A DNA stretch of 64,000 bases, taken from assembly GCF_018717645.1 (NCBI RefSeq), contig NZ_JAFLHG010000002.1, positions 62,001-126,000 of the forward strand, given 5' to 3'. The notes under the pieces are model-generated. The model ran no database searches. It saw nothing but the letters and a program-made list of their open reading frames with translations, and had not been told where the DNA came from. The DNA comes from Microbacterium flavum. GTDB taxonomy: Bacteria > Actinomycetota > Actinomycetes > Actinomycetales > Microbacteriaceae. Below are positions 27,828 to 36,858 of this stretch, piece by piece (the first letter of the stretch is position 1; every line of letters begins with the position of its first letter). Made by a program: the position numbers and the translations under genes.

Positions 27828-28574
27828 ATGAACGATTTCGCGTCGACCCCCGAACTGATCCTGCTGCCGGCCGTGGACGTCGCGGACGGCAAGGCCGTCC
27901 GTCTCACCCAGGGGGAGGCGGGCACCGAGACCAGCTACGGCGATCCCGTCGAGGCCGCCCTCGCGTGGGCCCGCGACGGCGCGCAGTGGATCCACCTCGT
28001 CGATCTCGACGCCGCCTTCGGCCGCGGGAGCAACACCGCCGTCATCCGCAAGGCGATCAAGCAGCTGCGCGGAGTGCAGGTCGAGCTCTCCGGCGGCATC
28101 CGCGACGACGCGACGCTCGAAGCGGCGCTGGACTCCGGCGCCACCCGCATCAACCTCGGCACGGCGGCGCTCGAGAACCCCGAGTGGGCGGCCGATGTGA
28201 TCGGCCGATACGGCGAGGCGATCGCGGTCGGGCTGGACGTGCGCGGAACGACGCTCGCGGCCCGGGGGTGGACCCGCGACGGCGGGGACCTCTGGCAGGT
28301 TCTCGATCGGCTCGAGGATGCCGGGTGCAGCCGCTACGTCGTCACCGACGTGACCAAGGACGGCACGCTGCGTGGCCCGAACATCGAGCTCCTCCGTGAG
28401 GTGACGTCCCGCACGACCCGCCCGGTCGTGGCCTCCGGCGGCATCTCGAGCCTCGATGACATCGCCGCGCTCCGCGACCTCGTCCCGCTCGGAGTCGAGG
28501 GCGCCATCGTGGGCAAGGCGCTGTACGCCGGAGCCTTCACGCTGGCCGAGGCGCTGGATGTCGCCGCAGGCTGA
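27828..28574 (+). CDS. priA: Bifunctional HisA/TrpF isomerase (PriA)
   Basis: A beta/alpha barrel of 248 residues that isomerises ProFAR in histidine synthesis; in Actinobacteria the same enzyme (PriA) usually also performs the TrpF step of tryptophan synthesis. The catalytic Asp is in [15 protein letters not shown] and the second in [12 protein letters not shown]; phosphate-binding loops are LSGGIRDD and [10 protein letters not shown]. No separate trpF is in view. TAGTCT at 27760-27765 could be a -10, giving a leader of about 55 bases with CTGGAG before the ATG. The 3' end overlaps the SseB-like gene by 17 bases. Confidence 0.92.
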   Translation: MNDFASTPELILLPAVDVADGKAVRLTQGEAGTETSYGDPVEAALAWARDGAQWIHLVDLDAAFGRGSNTAVIRKAIKQLRGVQVELSGGIRDDATLEAALDSGATRINLGTAALENPEWAADVIGRYGEAIAVGLDVRGTTLAARGWTRDGGDLWQVLDRLEDAGCSRYVVTDVTKDGTLRGPNIELLREVTSRTTRPVVASGGISSLDDIAALRDLVPLGVEGAIVGKALYAGAFTLAEALDVAAG

Positions 28575-29313
28575 CAGCGCGGGCGTGCCCTGGGAGGGGC
28601 GCAGCTTCGAGCCGAACGCGCACGCCGGTGACGACGGCTCGGCGGATGCCGCCCTGCTGACAGCGCTCACGGCGTTCCACGACGGCGTGGGCGACCCCGT
28701 CGCCGTCGTCGAGTCCTACCGCACTGCGCGCCTGCTGATCCCCCTGGTCGCCGAACCCGGCGATGTTGGCGTCGCGCCGTCGGGCCTGGCGGTCGACAAG
28801 ACGCAGGAGCTCTCGATCGTCACGGTCGCCGCCCCCGACGGCCGGAGGGTGCTTCCCGTCTTCACCTCCGTGGCCGCTCTTGCCGCGTGGGACCCGATGG
28901 CTCGGCCGATCCCGGTCGACGCGGTGCGGACCGCCCTATCCGCCGCGGCGGATGACACCGATCTCATCGTGATCGACCCCGGCTCGCCGACCGAGTTCGT
29001 GCTGCGCCGCCCCGCCGTGTGGGCGATCGGGCAGGCGCTCCCGTGGGAGCCGGCGCACCGCTCGCCCGAGGTGTTCGCCGGCCTGCAGGAGTCGATCGGC
29101 GGCGAACTGGGCGTGCTCGACCTCTCCGTCGACGACGGCGACCCGTCCGGGCGCCTCCGCGGACCCGAGCTCATCGTGCGCCTCCACCTCGTCGACGGGC
29201 TCGAGAAAGTCGAGCTCGACGCGATCCTGCAGCGTCTCGCTGCGCGTTGGGCGGCGGATGACCGCATCGCGGTGCTCGTCGATTCGCTGACCGTCAAGCT
29301 CCTCCGGGCCTGA
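28558..29313 (+). CDS. SseB family protein
   Basis: A 251-residue protein with an SseB-like N-terminal domain: [31 protein letters not shown] and [15 protein letters not shown] are typical, and the C terminus has [12 protein letters not shown]. Actinobacterial members are commonly found after priA/hisA. No function is established. The ATG at 28558 overlaps priA by 17 bases in a different frame; a later GTG is possible. It is convergent with the DUF1844 gene (22 bases between ends), where the perfect palindrome CCGGTCA-GG-TGACCGG at about 29333-29348 may act as a two-way terminator. Confidence 0.82.
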   Translation: MSPQADSAGVPWEGRSFEPNAHAGDDGSADAALLTALTAFHDGVGDPVAVVESYRTARLLIPLVAEPGDVGVAPSGLAVDKTQELSIVTVAAPDGRRVLPVFTSVAALAAWDPMARPIPVDAVRTALSAAADDTDLIVIDPGSPTEFVLRRPAVWAIGQALPWEPAHRSPEVFAGLQESIGGELGVLDLSVDDGDPSGRLRGPELIVRLHLVDGLEKVELDAILQRLAARWAADDRIAVLVDSLTVKLLRA

Positions 29314-29335
29314 ACCCGCGACCTGAATCCGCCGG

Positions 29336-29752
29336 TCAGGTGACCGGGCCGGTCCACTTCTCGCCGGGACCCTTGCCGATCGGGTCGGGGATGACCGAGG
29401 CCTCGCGGAACGCGAGCTGCAGAGAGCGCAGTCCGTCGCGGAGCGACCGGGCGTGCATGTCGCTGATCTCCGGCGCGCCGGCCGTGATGAGACCCGCGAG
29501 GGCGTTGATGAGCTTTCGCGCCTCGTCGAGGTCGGTCTGGGTCTCCGGGGCATCCGCGAGCCCGACCTTCACGGCGGCCGCGCTCATGAGGTGCACGGCC
29601 GCGGTGGTGATGACCTCGACCGAGGGGACGTCGGCGATGTCACGCGATGCTGCGGCCGCGGCGCGCTCCTGCTCCTCCCAGCGGGCGAGACGCTCGTCTG
29701 CCGTGGCCTCGGGGGCGTGCGAATGGTCGGGGGAGGAGGGGTTCGTGTCCAC
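29336..29752 (-). CDS. DUF1844 family protein
   Basis: A 138-residue acidic, Ala-rich protein. The core [27 protein letters not shown] and [15 protein letters not shown] is the DUF1844 signature, and the C terminus ends near [11 protein letters not shown]. Genes of this family sit beside infC in many Actinobacteria, here in the divergent direction. Function is unknown. The GTG at 29752 has AGAAAG upstream; a longer form starting ten codons earlier is possible but would overlap the infC promoter. Confidence 0.82.
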   Translation of the reverse strand: MDTNPSSPDHSHAPEATADERLARWEEQERAAAAASRDIADVPSVEVITTAAVHLMSAAAVKVGLADAPETQTDLDEARKLINALAGLITAGAPEISDMHARSLRDGLRSLQLAFREASVIPDPIGKGPGEKWTGPVT

Positions 29753-29766
29753 GGATCGCTTTCTGC

Positions 29767-30034
29767 TAGACTTGCCGCGCACCGGAGTGTTCTGCTCCGG
29801 ATCGAAAGTGGATCACATCCCACCCGCGCTTGCCGCTCCAGGCTACCGGGTCTCGCACTCCGCCCGGCCCGCCAGCGACATCGGCACCGGGTAGCCATCC
29901 AGGTGGCGCCTCTCGAGGCGTGGGTGCAGAACTTCCAGCCGACGTTCGCGTCGTGCGGGGTGGATGAGAAGCGCTTCCGCCCGCGAGACATCCGTGTCGC
30001 GGTGGCACCCACCCGTACGACAGAGGAGTTCCGC
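29767..30034 (+). promoter_or_regulatory. infC promoter and structured 5' leader
   Basis: TAGACT (29767-29772) can be a -10 for a leader of about 255 bases. It contains strong hairpins: CCGGAG-N7-CTCCGG near 29781, an 11-base pairing between GGCTACCGGGT and ACCGGGTAGCC with one mismatch (about 29841-29895), and GCCTC-TC-GAGGC near 29908. A leader of this kind upstream of infC-rpmI-rplT would suit L20 autoregulation, known from other phyla; the actinobacterial mechanism is inferred. Confidence 0.5.
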
Positions 30035-30661
30035 ATCAGCGATCCCCGCACCAACGACCGCATCCGCGTCCCCGAGGTCCGCCTCGTCGGGCCGAACGGT
30101 GAGCAGGTCGGCGTCGTCCGCATCGAGGCGGCTCTCCGCCTCGCGCAGGAGGCAGATCTCGACCTGGTCGAGGTCGCGCCCAACTCGAAGCCGCCCGTGG
30201 TCAAGATCATGGACTACGGGAAGTTCAAGTACGAGACGGCGCAGAAGGCCAAGGAAGCCCGTCGCAACCAGGCCAACACCGTCTTGAAGGAAGTCCGTTT
30301 CCGCCTGAAGATCGAGGCGCACGACTACACGACGAAGCTCAAGCGCGCCGAGGGCTTCCTGCAGGCCGGCGACAAGGTCAAGGCCATGATCCTCTTCCGC
30401 GGTCGCGAGCAGTCGCGCCCGGAGCAGGGTGTGCGTCTGCTCCGCAAGTTCGCGGAGGATGTCGCCGAGTTCGGCACGGTCGAGTCGAACCCGACGATCG
30501 ACGGACGCAACATGGTCATGGTGGTCGCGCCGCATAAGAACAAGTCCGAGGTCAAGACCGAGCAGAACGCCCAGCGCGCTGCCAACAAGGAGGCCGCACG
30601 CCAGGCGCGCACCTCCGACGAGACCGCCCCGGACGCCCCCGCCACAGCCGCGGCTGAATAA
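30035..30661 (+). CDS. infC: Translation initiation factor IF-3, apparent ATC start
   Basis: IF-3 N domain ([24 protein letters not shown]) and C domain ([27 protein letters not shown]), followed by an Ala/Lys-rich tail; 208 residues. No ATG, GTG or TTG lies at the conserved N terminus. Instead AGAGGAG sits six bases before the codon ATC at 30035, exactly where IF-3 proteins begin. Rare start codons in infC are established in Escherichia coli (AUU) and allow IF-3 to repress its own translation. Upstream in-frame GTGs (for example near 29999) have no Shine-Dalgarno sequence. It is the first gene of infC-rpmI-rplT. Confidence 0.93.
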   Translation: MSDPRTNDRIRVPEVRLVGPNGEQVGVVRIEAALRLAQEADLDLVEVAPNSKPPVVKIMDYGKFKYETAQKAKEARRNQANTVLKEVRFRLKIEAHDYTTKLKRAEGFLQAGDKVKAMILFRGREQSRPEQGVRLLRKFAEDVAEFGTVESNPTIDGRNMVMVVAPHKNKSEVKTEQNAQRAANKEAARQARTSDETAPDAPATAAAE

Positions 30662-30715
30662 CCCCCGCGCTCCCCAGACTCCGGCCCGCCCGGAAACCAC
30701 AACGAAGGAAGAGAA

Positions 30716-30910
30716 ATGCCGAAGCAGAAGACCCACTCGGGTGCCAAGAAGCGCTTCAAGGTCACCGGAAGCGGCAAGCTCATGAAGCAGCAGGCCGGCA
30801 TGCGCCACAACCTCGAGGGCAAGGCCAGCAAGCGCACGCGCCGCCTCAACCAGGAGCAGGTCCTCGCTCCCGGTGACGCCAAGGTCGCCAAGAAGCTCCT
30901 CGGCCTCTGA
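30716..30910 (+). CDS. rpmI: 50S ribosomal protein L35
   Basis: A 64-residue basic protein beginning [20 protein letters not shown] and ending VAKKLLGL, the standard L35 sequence. GAAGGAAGAG precedes the ATG. It lies between infC and rplT in the conserved operon, 54 bases after infC. Confidence 0.97.
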   Translation: MPKQKTHSGAKKRFKVTGSGKLMKQQAGMRHNLEGKASKRTRRLNQEQVLAPGDAKVAKKLLGL

Positions 30911-30953
30911 GCCGTCGCGCTCCCGAGATCTAGAACACTAGGAAGAAAAAGAA

Positions 30954-31334
30954 ATGGCTAGAGTCAAGCGGGCTGTCAACGCCCACAAGAAGCGTCGCGT
31001 CATCCTCGAGCGCGCCTCCGGTTACCGGGGCCAGCGTTCGCGTCTGTACCGCAAGGCCAAGGAGCAGGTCACCCACTCCCTCGTCTACGCGTACCGTGAC
31101 CGCCGCAAGCGCAAGGGCGACTTCCGCCGCCTGTGGATCCAGCGCATCAACGCCGCCGCGCGTCAGAACGGCGTCACGTACAACCGCTTCATCCAGGGGC
31201 TCGGCCTCGCGGGTGTCCAGGTCGACCGCCGCATGCTGGCCGACCTCGCGGTGAACGAGCCGAAGACGTTCGCGTCGCTCGTCGAGACCGCGAAGAACGC
31301 GCTTCCGGCCGACGTGAACGCGCCGAAGGCCTGA
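30954..31334 (+). CDS. rplT: 50S ribosomal protein L20
   Basis: A 126-residue basic protein starting [19 protein letters not shown], with the conserved [17 protein letters not shown] and [20 protein letters not shown] segments. L20 is an early assembly protein and, in other bacteria, the autorepressor of the infC operon. It is 43 bases after rpmI and is followed by a strong terminator. Confidence 0.97.
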   Translation: MARVKRAVNAHKKRRVILERASGYRGQRSRLYRKAKEQVTHSLVYAYRDRRKRKGDFRRLWIQRINAAARQNGVTYNRFIQGLGLAGVQVDRRMLADLAVNEPKTFASLVETAKNALPADVNAPKA

Positions 31335-31353
31335 TCGCGCCACAACGCATCGC

Positions 31354-31389
31354 AAAGGGTGTCCTCCGTTCGGGGGACACCCTTTGTTT
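31354..31389 (+). terminator. Rho-independent terminator of infC-rpmI-rplT
   Basis: A perfect 11-bp stem AAAGGGTGTCC (31354-31364) with GGACACCCTTT (31375-31385), a 10-base loop, then GTTT. It is the best intrinsic terminator in the window. Confidence 0.9.
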
Positions 31390-31391
31390 CG

Positions 31392-31397
31392 TAGGAT
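31392..31397 (+). promoter_or_regulatory. -10 element for leaderless methyltransferase gene
   Basis: TAGGAT ends six bases before the GTG at 31404, immediately after the rplT terminator. Confidence 0.45.
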
Positions 31398-31403
31398 GAG
31401 AGC

Positions 31404-32201
31404 GTGCTCGAGAACCCCCGGTCCCCGCGTGTGCGCGCGGTCGCGAAGCTGACCAAGCGCAGCGCCCGTCAGGAGACGGGGCTGTTCCTCCTGGAGGGGC
31501 CGCAGGCCGCCCGCGAAGCGCTCGCCTTCCGCCCCGACACCGTGGTGGAGCTCTTCGCGACGCCGACCGCGATGGAGCGGCACCAGGATGTGCGGGCTGC
31601 GGCCGAGGATGCCGGGCTGGAGATCGTCTTCACCACGGAGGCTGTGCTCGACGCCATGGCCGACACGGTCACCCCGCAGGGCATCGTCGCGGTCGCCCGG
31701 CAGTCGCCGACCGCGCTGAAGGATGTCTTCGCGGCGTCGCCCCGGCTCATCGCGATCTGCGAGGAGGTGCGCGACCCCGGCAACCTCGGGACGATCATCC
31801 GTGCCGCCGACGCCGCAGGCGCCGACGCCGTCGTCCTCACGGGACGCACCGTCGATCCCTACAACCCGAAGGTCGTGCGCGCGACGACCGGATCGCTGTT
31901 CCACGTGCCCGTCGCGGTGGCCGCCGATCTCGCCGCCACCGTCGAGCGCGCCCACGCGGCCGGTCTGCGCGTGGTGGCCGCCGACGTGGGGGGAGAGGAC
32001 TTCCTCGCGCGCCGCGATGTGCTCGCGGAGCCCACAGCGTGGCTCTTCGGCAACGAGGCGCGCGGGCTCGACGCGGCGGCTCTCGGCCACGCGGACCTCG
32101 CCCTGCGCCTGCCGATCTACGGCCGGGCCGAGTCGCTGAACCTCGCGACGGCGGCGAGCGTGTGCCTCTACGAGACGGCCTTCGCACAGCGCGCGGGGTG
32201 A
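31404..32201 (+). CDS. TrmH/SpoU family RNA 2'-O-methyltransferase
   Basis: A 265-residue SPOUT methyltransferase. An N-terminal substrate-binding domain (LFLLEGPQAAREAL) is followed by the knotted domain with motifs DPGNLGTIIRAADAAGADAVVL, LFGNEARGLD and LPIYGRAESLNLATAASVCLYE. Members near rplT are usually annotated as 23S rRNA methyltransferases of the RlmB/TsnR/AviRb group; the target nucleotide cannot be decided from sequence. The GTG start lies six bases after TAGGAT, with no Shine-Dalgarno sequence. Confidence 0.92.
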   Translation: MLENPRSPRVRAVAKLTKRSARQETGLFLLEGPQAAREALAFRPDTVVELFATPTAMERHQDVRAAAEDAGLEIVFTTEAVLDAMADTVTPQGIVAVARQSPTALKDVFAASPRLIAICEEVRDPGNLGTIIRAADAAGADAVVLTGRTVDPYNPKVVRATTGSLFHVPVAVAADLAATVERAHAAGLRVVAADVGGEDFLARRDVLAEPTAWLFGNEARGLDAAALGHADLALRLPIYGRAESLNLATAASVCLYETAFAQRAG

Positions 32202-32278
32202 GGTCCCCTTTATTCCGCTCGGGTTACGAGTCGGTCAAGATCCTGTGCATATGTTGAGAACGGCCGGGGCTCTCCGCC

Positions 32279-32284
32279 TAGGCT
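32279..32284 (+). promoter_or_regulatory. -10 element for leaderless gluA-like gene
   Basis: TAGGCT ends six bases before the ATG at 32291. A possible -35, TTGAGA, lies at 32254-32259 (19-base spacer). Confidence 0.5.
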
Positions 32285-32290
32285 GACCCC

Positions 32291-33079
32291 ATGGCCACAG
32301 AGGACCCTGCCCCCGCGACCAGCAACATCTCCGTCCGCCGCGGCGATCCGCTCGTCGTCGTGAAGGACGTGCAGAAGCACTACGGGGACTTCCACGCGCT
32401 GAAGGACGTCAGCCTGACCGTGAACCGCGGCGAGGTAGTCGTCGTCATCGGCCCGTCCGGCTCCGGCAAGTCGACCCTGTGCCGCACAATCAACCGCCTC
32501 GAGACGATCACGAGCGGGACGATCACGATCGACGGCAAGGAGCTCCCGAAGGAGGGCAAGGCCCTGGCGGGTCTCCGCGCCGACGTCGGGATGGTGTTCC
32601 AGTCGTTCAACCTCTTCTCCCACCTCACGATCCTCGAGAACGTGACCCTGGGCCCCATCAAGGTGAAGAAGATGAAGAAGGCGGATGCCGAGGCGGAGGC
32701 GAAGATGCTCCTCGACCGCGTCGGCGTCGGGCACCAGGCATCCAAGCTCCCCGCCCAGCTCTCCGGCGGCCAGCAGCAGCGCGTCGCGATCGCCCGCGCG
32801 CTCGCCATGAAGCCGAAGGTCATGCTGTTCGATGAGCCGACGAGCGCGCTCGACCCCGAGATGATCAACGAGGTCCTCGACGTCATGGTCGGCCTCGCGC
32901 AGGAGGGGATGACGATGGTCGTCGTCACCCACGAGATGGGCTTCGCCCGCAAGGCGGCCGACCGCGTGGTGTTCATGGCCGACGGCCAGATCATCGAAGA
33001 GGCGAGCCCCGAGGAGTTCTTCACCCACCCGAAGAGCGATCGCGCGAAGGACTTCCTCTCCAAGCTCATCACCCACTGA
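32291..33079 (+). CDS. gluA: Glutamate/glutamine ABC transporter ATP-binding protein (GluA/GlnQ-like)
   Basis: Polar amino acid importer ATPase, 262 residues. It has Walker [19 protein letters not shown], the Q-loop [18 protein letters not shown], signature [15 protein letters not shown], Walker [16 protein letters not shown] and the H-loop [16 protein letters not shown]; all are typical of the PAAT family. The gene leads a cluster with a binding protein and two permeases in the same order as Corynebacterium gluABCD, so glutamate is the most likely substrate, though other polar amino acids are possible. The start is leaderless-like. Confidence 0.9.
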   Translation: MATEDPAPATSNISVRRGDPLVVVKDVQKHYGDFHALKDVSLTVNRGEVVVVIGPSGSGKSTLCRTINRLETITSGTITIDGKELPKEGKALAGLRADVGMVFQSFNLFSHLTILENVTLGPIKVKKMKKADAEAEAKMLLDRVGVGHQASKLPAQLSGGQQQRVAIARALAMKPKVMLFDEPTSALDPEMINEVLDVMVGLAQEGMTMVVVTHEMGFARKAADRVVFMADGQIIEEASPEEFFTHPKSDRAKDFLSKLITH

Positions 33080-33140
33080 GACGTCCGCGCCCTGCACCGG
33101 CGCGGCATCCCGAATGAAGATACGAAACCAGGAGGATCAC

Positions 33141-34058
33141 ATGCGTACGACCAGGATCGCCGGCGCTTTCGCCGGCATCGCGATCGCCGCACTGGCGCTC
33201 ACGGCGTGCAACAGCGGCACGCCGGGCGCCGAGACGACACCCGGGGGAGACGCCTCGGGCGAAGCCCCCGCAGGCAACCCGTGGACGGTCGCGGAGGGCG
33301 TCACGATCGACGGCAGCCCGACGTTCGACCGCATCAAGAGCGCGGGCGTCGTGAAGGTGGGCGTCAAGGAGGACCAGCCCGGCCTCGGCTACCTCGACCC
33401 GGTGTCGGGCGACCGCACCGGCTTCGACGTCGACATCGCCCGCTGGATCGCCGCATCGCTCGGCCTCGACGAGGACAAGATCACCTTCCAGGCGATCCCG
33501 TCCGCGAACCGCGAGCAGGCGATCGTGAATGGCGACATCGACTACTACGTCGGCACCTACTCGATCACCGACAAGCGCAAGGAGCAGATCTCCTTCGCGG
33601 GCCCGTACTTCATCACCGGTCAGGGGCTGCTCGTCGCCGCCGACAACGACACGATCACCGGCAAGGACTCCCTCACCGCCGATGACGTCGTCTGCTCGGC
33701 GACCGGCTCGACCTCGATCCAGCGGATCAAGGACACCACGCCGTCCAAGACGAAGGAGTACGACACGTACTCCGCGTGCGTCGAGGACCTCAAGAACGGC
33801 CAGGTCGACGCCGTCACCACCGACGAGGCCATCCTCATCGGCTACGCGGCGCAGGCACCCGACCAGCTCAAGGTCGTCGGCGAGCCGTTCAGCGAGGAGC
33901 GCTACGGCGTCGGCATCGCGAAGGGCGACACCGCGTTCCAGGAGTTCATCAACACGACGTTCACCGACGGCGGTGAGACCTGGACGGCGATCTTCGAGAA
34001 GAACCTCGGCGCGTCCGGCGTCAAGGCCACGCAGCCCGAGGTCGACCCGGTCGGCTGA
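33141..34058 (+). CDS. gluB: Glutamate-type ABC transporter substrate-binding lipoprotein (GluB-like)
   Basis: A 305-residue lipoprotein. The signal peptide ends in the lipobox LTAC (LALTACNSG), followed by a Gly/Thr/Glu-rich linker. The SBP family 3 fold shows VKVGVKEDQPGLGYLDPVSG-type opening, GFDVDIARWIAASLG and DYYVGTYSITDKRKEQI. The ATG at 33141 has CCAGGAGG at ideal spacing; an in-frame ATG at 33114 precedes it without a ribosome site. A strong hairpin directly follows the stop codon. Confidence 0.92.
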   Translation: MRTTRIAGAFAGIAIAALALTACNSGTPGAETTPGGDASGEAPAGNPWTVAEGVTIDGSPTFDRIKSAGVVKVGVKEDQPGLGYLDPVSGDRTGFDVDIARWIAASLGLDEDKITFQAIPSANREQAIVNGDIDYYVGTYSITDKRKEQISFAGPYFITGQGLLVAADNDTITGKDSLTADDVVCSATGSTSIQRIKDTTPSKTKEYDTYSACVEDLKNGQVDAVTTDEAILIGYAAQAPDQLKVVGEPFSEERYGVGIAKGDTAFQEFINTTFTDGGETWTAIFEKNLGASGVKATQPEVDPVG

Positions 34059-34064
34059 TCCATC

Positions 34065-34095
34065 CCGGCGGCGGCGCTCACCGCGCCGCCGCCGG
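34065..34095 (+). other. Strong stem-loop between binding protein and permease genes
   Basis: A perfect 12-bp stem CCGGCGGCGGCG (34065-34076) with CGCCGCCGCCGG (34084-34095) around the loop CTCACCG, seven bases after the gluB stop and 41 before gluC. No T-run follows. The position suits mRNA stabilisation or partial termination that raises binding-protein over permease levels. Confidence 0.7.
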
Positions 34096-34136
34096 CACCT
34101 CCTGCTACACGACACAAGACGAACGAAGGGCGGACC

Positions 34137-34784
34137 GTGGGGGTCATCACCGACAACCTCGACCTCTGGGGCGAGGCATTGCGCGGCACGATCGTGCTCT
34201 TCGTGGGCGGAGGTCTCATCGCGATCGTGCTGGGTCTGATCGTCGGAGCGATGCGGGTATCGCCCGTCCCCATCGCGCGGGCCGTCGGTGCCGTCTACGT
34301 CAACTGGATCCGCAACACCCCGCTGACCCTGGTGATGTTCTTCTTCGCCTTCTGCCTGCCGATCCTCCTGCGCGGACGCATCGACGCCCTGACGCTGGCC
34401 ACGCTCGCGCTCGGCGTCTACACGGCGACCTACATCGCCGAGACCATCCGCGCCGGAATCAACACGGTGCCAGTCGGGCAGGCCGAGGCCGCCCGCGCCC
34501 TCGGCCTCACCTTCGGTCAGGTCATGACACTGGTCGTGCTGCCGCAGGCGAGCCGCTCGGTCATCCCGCCCATGATGAGCGTCCTCATCGCGCTCCTGAA
34601 GAACACGACCGTGGCCGCCGGATTCTCCGTCCTCAACCTCGGCTCCGTCCGCAGCAACCTGAGCGAGCGTGGCGAGAACCAGCTCGAAGTGCTGCTGTGG
34701 GTGATGGTCATCTTCGTGGTCCTGGTGCTGCTGCTGGCCGCGCTGCAGGGCGCCGTCGAGCGGAAATGGAAGGTCGCGCGATGA
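34137..34784 (+). CDS. gluC: Amino acid ABC transporter permease (GluC-like)
   Basis: A 215-residue PAAT-family permease with five or so hydrophobic helices. The N-terminal LWGEALRGTIVLFVGGGLIAIVLGLI and YVNWIRNTPLTLVMFFF segments and the EAA loop GQAEAARALGLTFGQ are characteristic. The GTG start is preceded by AAGGGCGGACC. The stop overlaps gluD by four bases, as expected for a heterodimeric permease. Confidence 0.92.
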   Translation: MGVITDNLDLWGEALRGTIVLFVGGGLIAIVLGLIVGAMRVSPVPIARAVGAVYVNWIRNTPLTLVMFFFAFCLPILLRGRIDALTLATLALGVYTATYIAETIRAGINTVPVGQAEAARALGLTFGQVMTLVVLPQASRSVIPPMMSVLIALLKNTTVAAGFSVLNLGSVRSNLSERGENQLEVLLWVMVIFVVLVLLLAALQGAVERKWKVAR

Positions 34785-35731
34785 CATCGGTCCTCTACGA
34801 CGTGCCCGGCCCGAAGGCCGTCGCACGCAACCGCATCCTCGGCGTCGTCACCGTCGTCCTCATCCTCGCGATCATCGGCTGGGTCCTCTGGCGTTTCGCG
34901 GACACCGGCCAGTTCAGCGCCGACAAGTGGGAGATCTTCTCCTACGGGGCGATCTGGGCGCGCCTCCTGGACGGCGCCCTCGCGACCCTGTCGGCCTTCG
35001 CGGCCGCAGCGGCAGGCGCACTCGTCCTCGGGTTCGTCCTGGCGATCGGTCGCTTGTCCGATCACGCGTGGATACGGGTCCCTGTCACCGCGGTCACCGA
35101 GGTGCTCCGCGCCGTTCCGGTGCTGATCTTCATGATGCTGCTGTACTACGGGCTCCCCGTGGTCGGCGTGAAGATGGAGCCGTACTGGGCTGTCGTGATC
35201 GCGCTGATCGCCTACAACGGCTCGGTGCTCGCCGAGGTGATCCGAGCCGGCGTCGAGTCCCTCCCGCGCGGGCAGAGCGAAGCGGGCTACGCCATCGGTC
35301 TGCGCAAAGCCGGCGTGCTGCGCCTGATCCTCATGCCGCAGGCGATCCGCGCCATGATGCCCGTGATCGTCGCGCAGCTCGTGGTGACCCTGAAGGACAC
35401 GGCGCTCGGGTTCATCATCACCTACCCGGAGCTGCTCTACGTCATCAAGCTCCTGGGCTCCAACGCCGTGTACCACTCCCCGCTCATCCAGACGGCCCTG
35501 GTCGGCGGCGCGATCTACGTGGCCATGTGCCTCACGCTCAGCTACATCGCCTACCGCCTCGAGCAGCGGGTGAAGCGCCGGCAGGAGCGCGATGCGGCCG
35601 CCGGTACGGGGGTGCATCACCCCGTCGGCGAAGGCACCGACACCGAGCTGATCGGCCTGCAGGTGGCGACCGACCGTGCGACCGGCAACGAGGGTGGCGG
35701 ACTCGCACGGTTGCCGCGCCGGCGTCGCTGA
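34781..35731 (+). CDS. gluD: Amino acid ABC transporter permease (GluD-like)
   Basis: Second permease half, 316 residues, with a longer N terminus containing one extra helix (about 30-50) before the permease core. The EAA motif is SLPRGQSEAGYAIGLRKAG, and TEVLRAVPVLIFMMLLYYGLP is the usual PAAT entry. The C-terminal 40 residues are a charged cytoplasmic tail. The start overlaps the gluC stop (ATGA). pheS follows after 65 bases with its own -10 element. Confidence 0.92.
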   Translation: MTSVLYDVPGPKAVARNRILGVVTVVLILAIIGWVLWRFADTGQFSADKWEIFSYGAIWARLLDGALATLSAFAAAAAGALVLGFVLAIGRLSDHAWIRVPVTAVTEVLRAVPVLIFMMLLYYGLPVVGVKMEPYWAVVIALIAYNGSVLAEVIRAGVESLPRGQSEAGYAIGLRKAGVLRLILMPQAIRAMMPVIVAQLVVTLKDTALGFIITYPELLYVIKLLGSNAVYHSPLIQTALVGGAIYVAMCLTLSYIAYRLEQRVKRRQERDAAAGTGVHHPVGEGTDTELIGLQVATDRATGNEGGGLARLPRRRR

Positions 35732-35782
35732 CCGTTCCGGAAGGCGTCTCCGGGGCGTTCCCGGCCGCAGCGACGTCGCCGG

Positions 35783-35788
35783 TAGACT
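35783..35788 (+). promoter_or_regulatory. -10 element for leaderless pheS
   Basis: TAGACT ends eight bases before the GTG at 35797. No T-box or Phe-rich leader peptide is visible in the 65-base gap. Confidence 0.45.
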
Positions 35789-35796
35789 CGACTCTC

Positions 35797-36858
35797 GTGT
35801 CTGACGCACCCGTGATCACGCAAGAGGCCGTGGATGCCGCTGTGGATGCCGCCCTCGCGGCCATCGACGCCGCATCCTCCTCGGCCGAGCTCAAGGCCGC
35901 GCGCGCGGCGCACTCCGGCGAGGCCTCGCCCCTCGCGCAGCTGAACGCTCAGCTGCGGAATGTGCCGAACGACCAGAAGGCCGCCCTCGGCAAGCTCGTC
36001 GGCCAGGCCCGTGGTCGAGTCGGGCAGGCCTTCGCCACCCGGGAGGGGGCGATCGCCGAGGCGGAGTCTGCCGCGCAGCTCGACGCCGAGCGGGTGGACA
36101 TCACCGCGGTCGCACCCCGTGCGCGGGTCGGGGCACGGCATCCCGTGTCGCTCCTGCAGGAGGAGATCGCCGACATCTTCGTCGGGATGGGGTGGGAGAT
36201 CGCGGAAGGCCCCGAGCTCGAGCACGAGTGGTACAACTTCGACGCGCTCAACTTCGACGTCGACCACCCCGCCCGTCAGATGCAGGACACGTTCTTCGTG
36301 GACCCCGTCGACCGGCATCTGGTCATGCGCACGCACACGAGCCCCGTCCAGGTGCGCTCGATGCTCGAGCGCGGCCCCGCTCTGGACGAGGACGGACGCG
36401 GCATCTACGTGCTCTGCCCCGGGCGGGTCTACCGCACGGACGAGTTCGACGCGACCCACCTCCCGGTCTTCACCCAGTTCGAGGGCCTGGTCATCGACAA
36501 GGGCATCTCGATGGCGCACCTGAAGGGCACGCTCGACCACGTCGCGCAGCAGCTGTTCGGGGCCGAGGCGACGACGCGCTTCCGCACCAACTACTTCCCG
36601 TTCACCGAGCCGTCGGCAGAGCTCGACCTGTGGCATCCGACCTTCAAGGGCGGCGCGCGCTGGATCGAGTGGGGCGGCTGCGGAATGGTGAACCCGAACG
36701 TGCTGCGCGCGGCCGGGATCGACCCCGAGATCTATTCGGGCTTCGCGTTCGGGATGGGCGTCGAGCGGGCGCTGATGTTCCGCTCCGACGTGCAGGACAT
36801 GCGTGACATGGCCGAAGGCGATGTCCGCTTCAGCGAGCAGTTCGGAATGGTGGTCTGA
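35797..36858 (+). CDS. pheS: Phenylalanine-tRNA ligase alpha subunit
   Basis: Class II aminoacyl-tRNA synthetase subunit, 353 residues. The N-terminal coiled arm runs to about residue 100. The catalytic core has HPVSLLQEEIADIFVGMGW (motif 1 region), RTHTSPVQVRSM, CPGRVYRTDEFDATHLPVFTQFEG (motif 2) and GFAFGMGVERALMFR (motif 3). The GTG at 35797 is the only start giving the normal N terminus and lies at near-leaderless distance from TAGACT. The stop overlaps the pheT start (TGATG). Confidence 0.96.
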   Translation: MSDAPVITQEAVDAAVDAALAAIDAASSSAELKAARAAHSGEASPLAQLNAQLRNVPNDQKAALGKLVGQARGRVGQAFATREGAIAEAESAAQLDAERVDITAVAPRARVGARHPVSLLQEEIADIFVGMGWEIAEGPELEHEWYNFDALNFDVDHPARQMQDTFFVDPVDRHLVMRTHTSPVQVRSMLERGPALDEDGRGIYVLCPGRVYRTDEFDATHLPVFTQFEGLVIDKGISMAHLKGTLDHVAQQLFGAEATTRFRTNYFPFTEPSAELDLWHPTFKGGARWIEWGGCGMVNPNVLRAAGIDPEIYSGFAFGMGVERALMFRSDVQDMRDMAEGDVRFSEQFGMVV

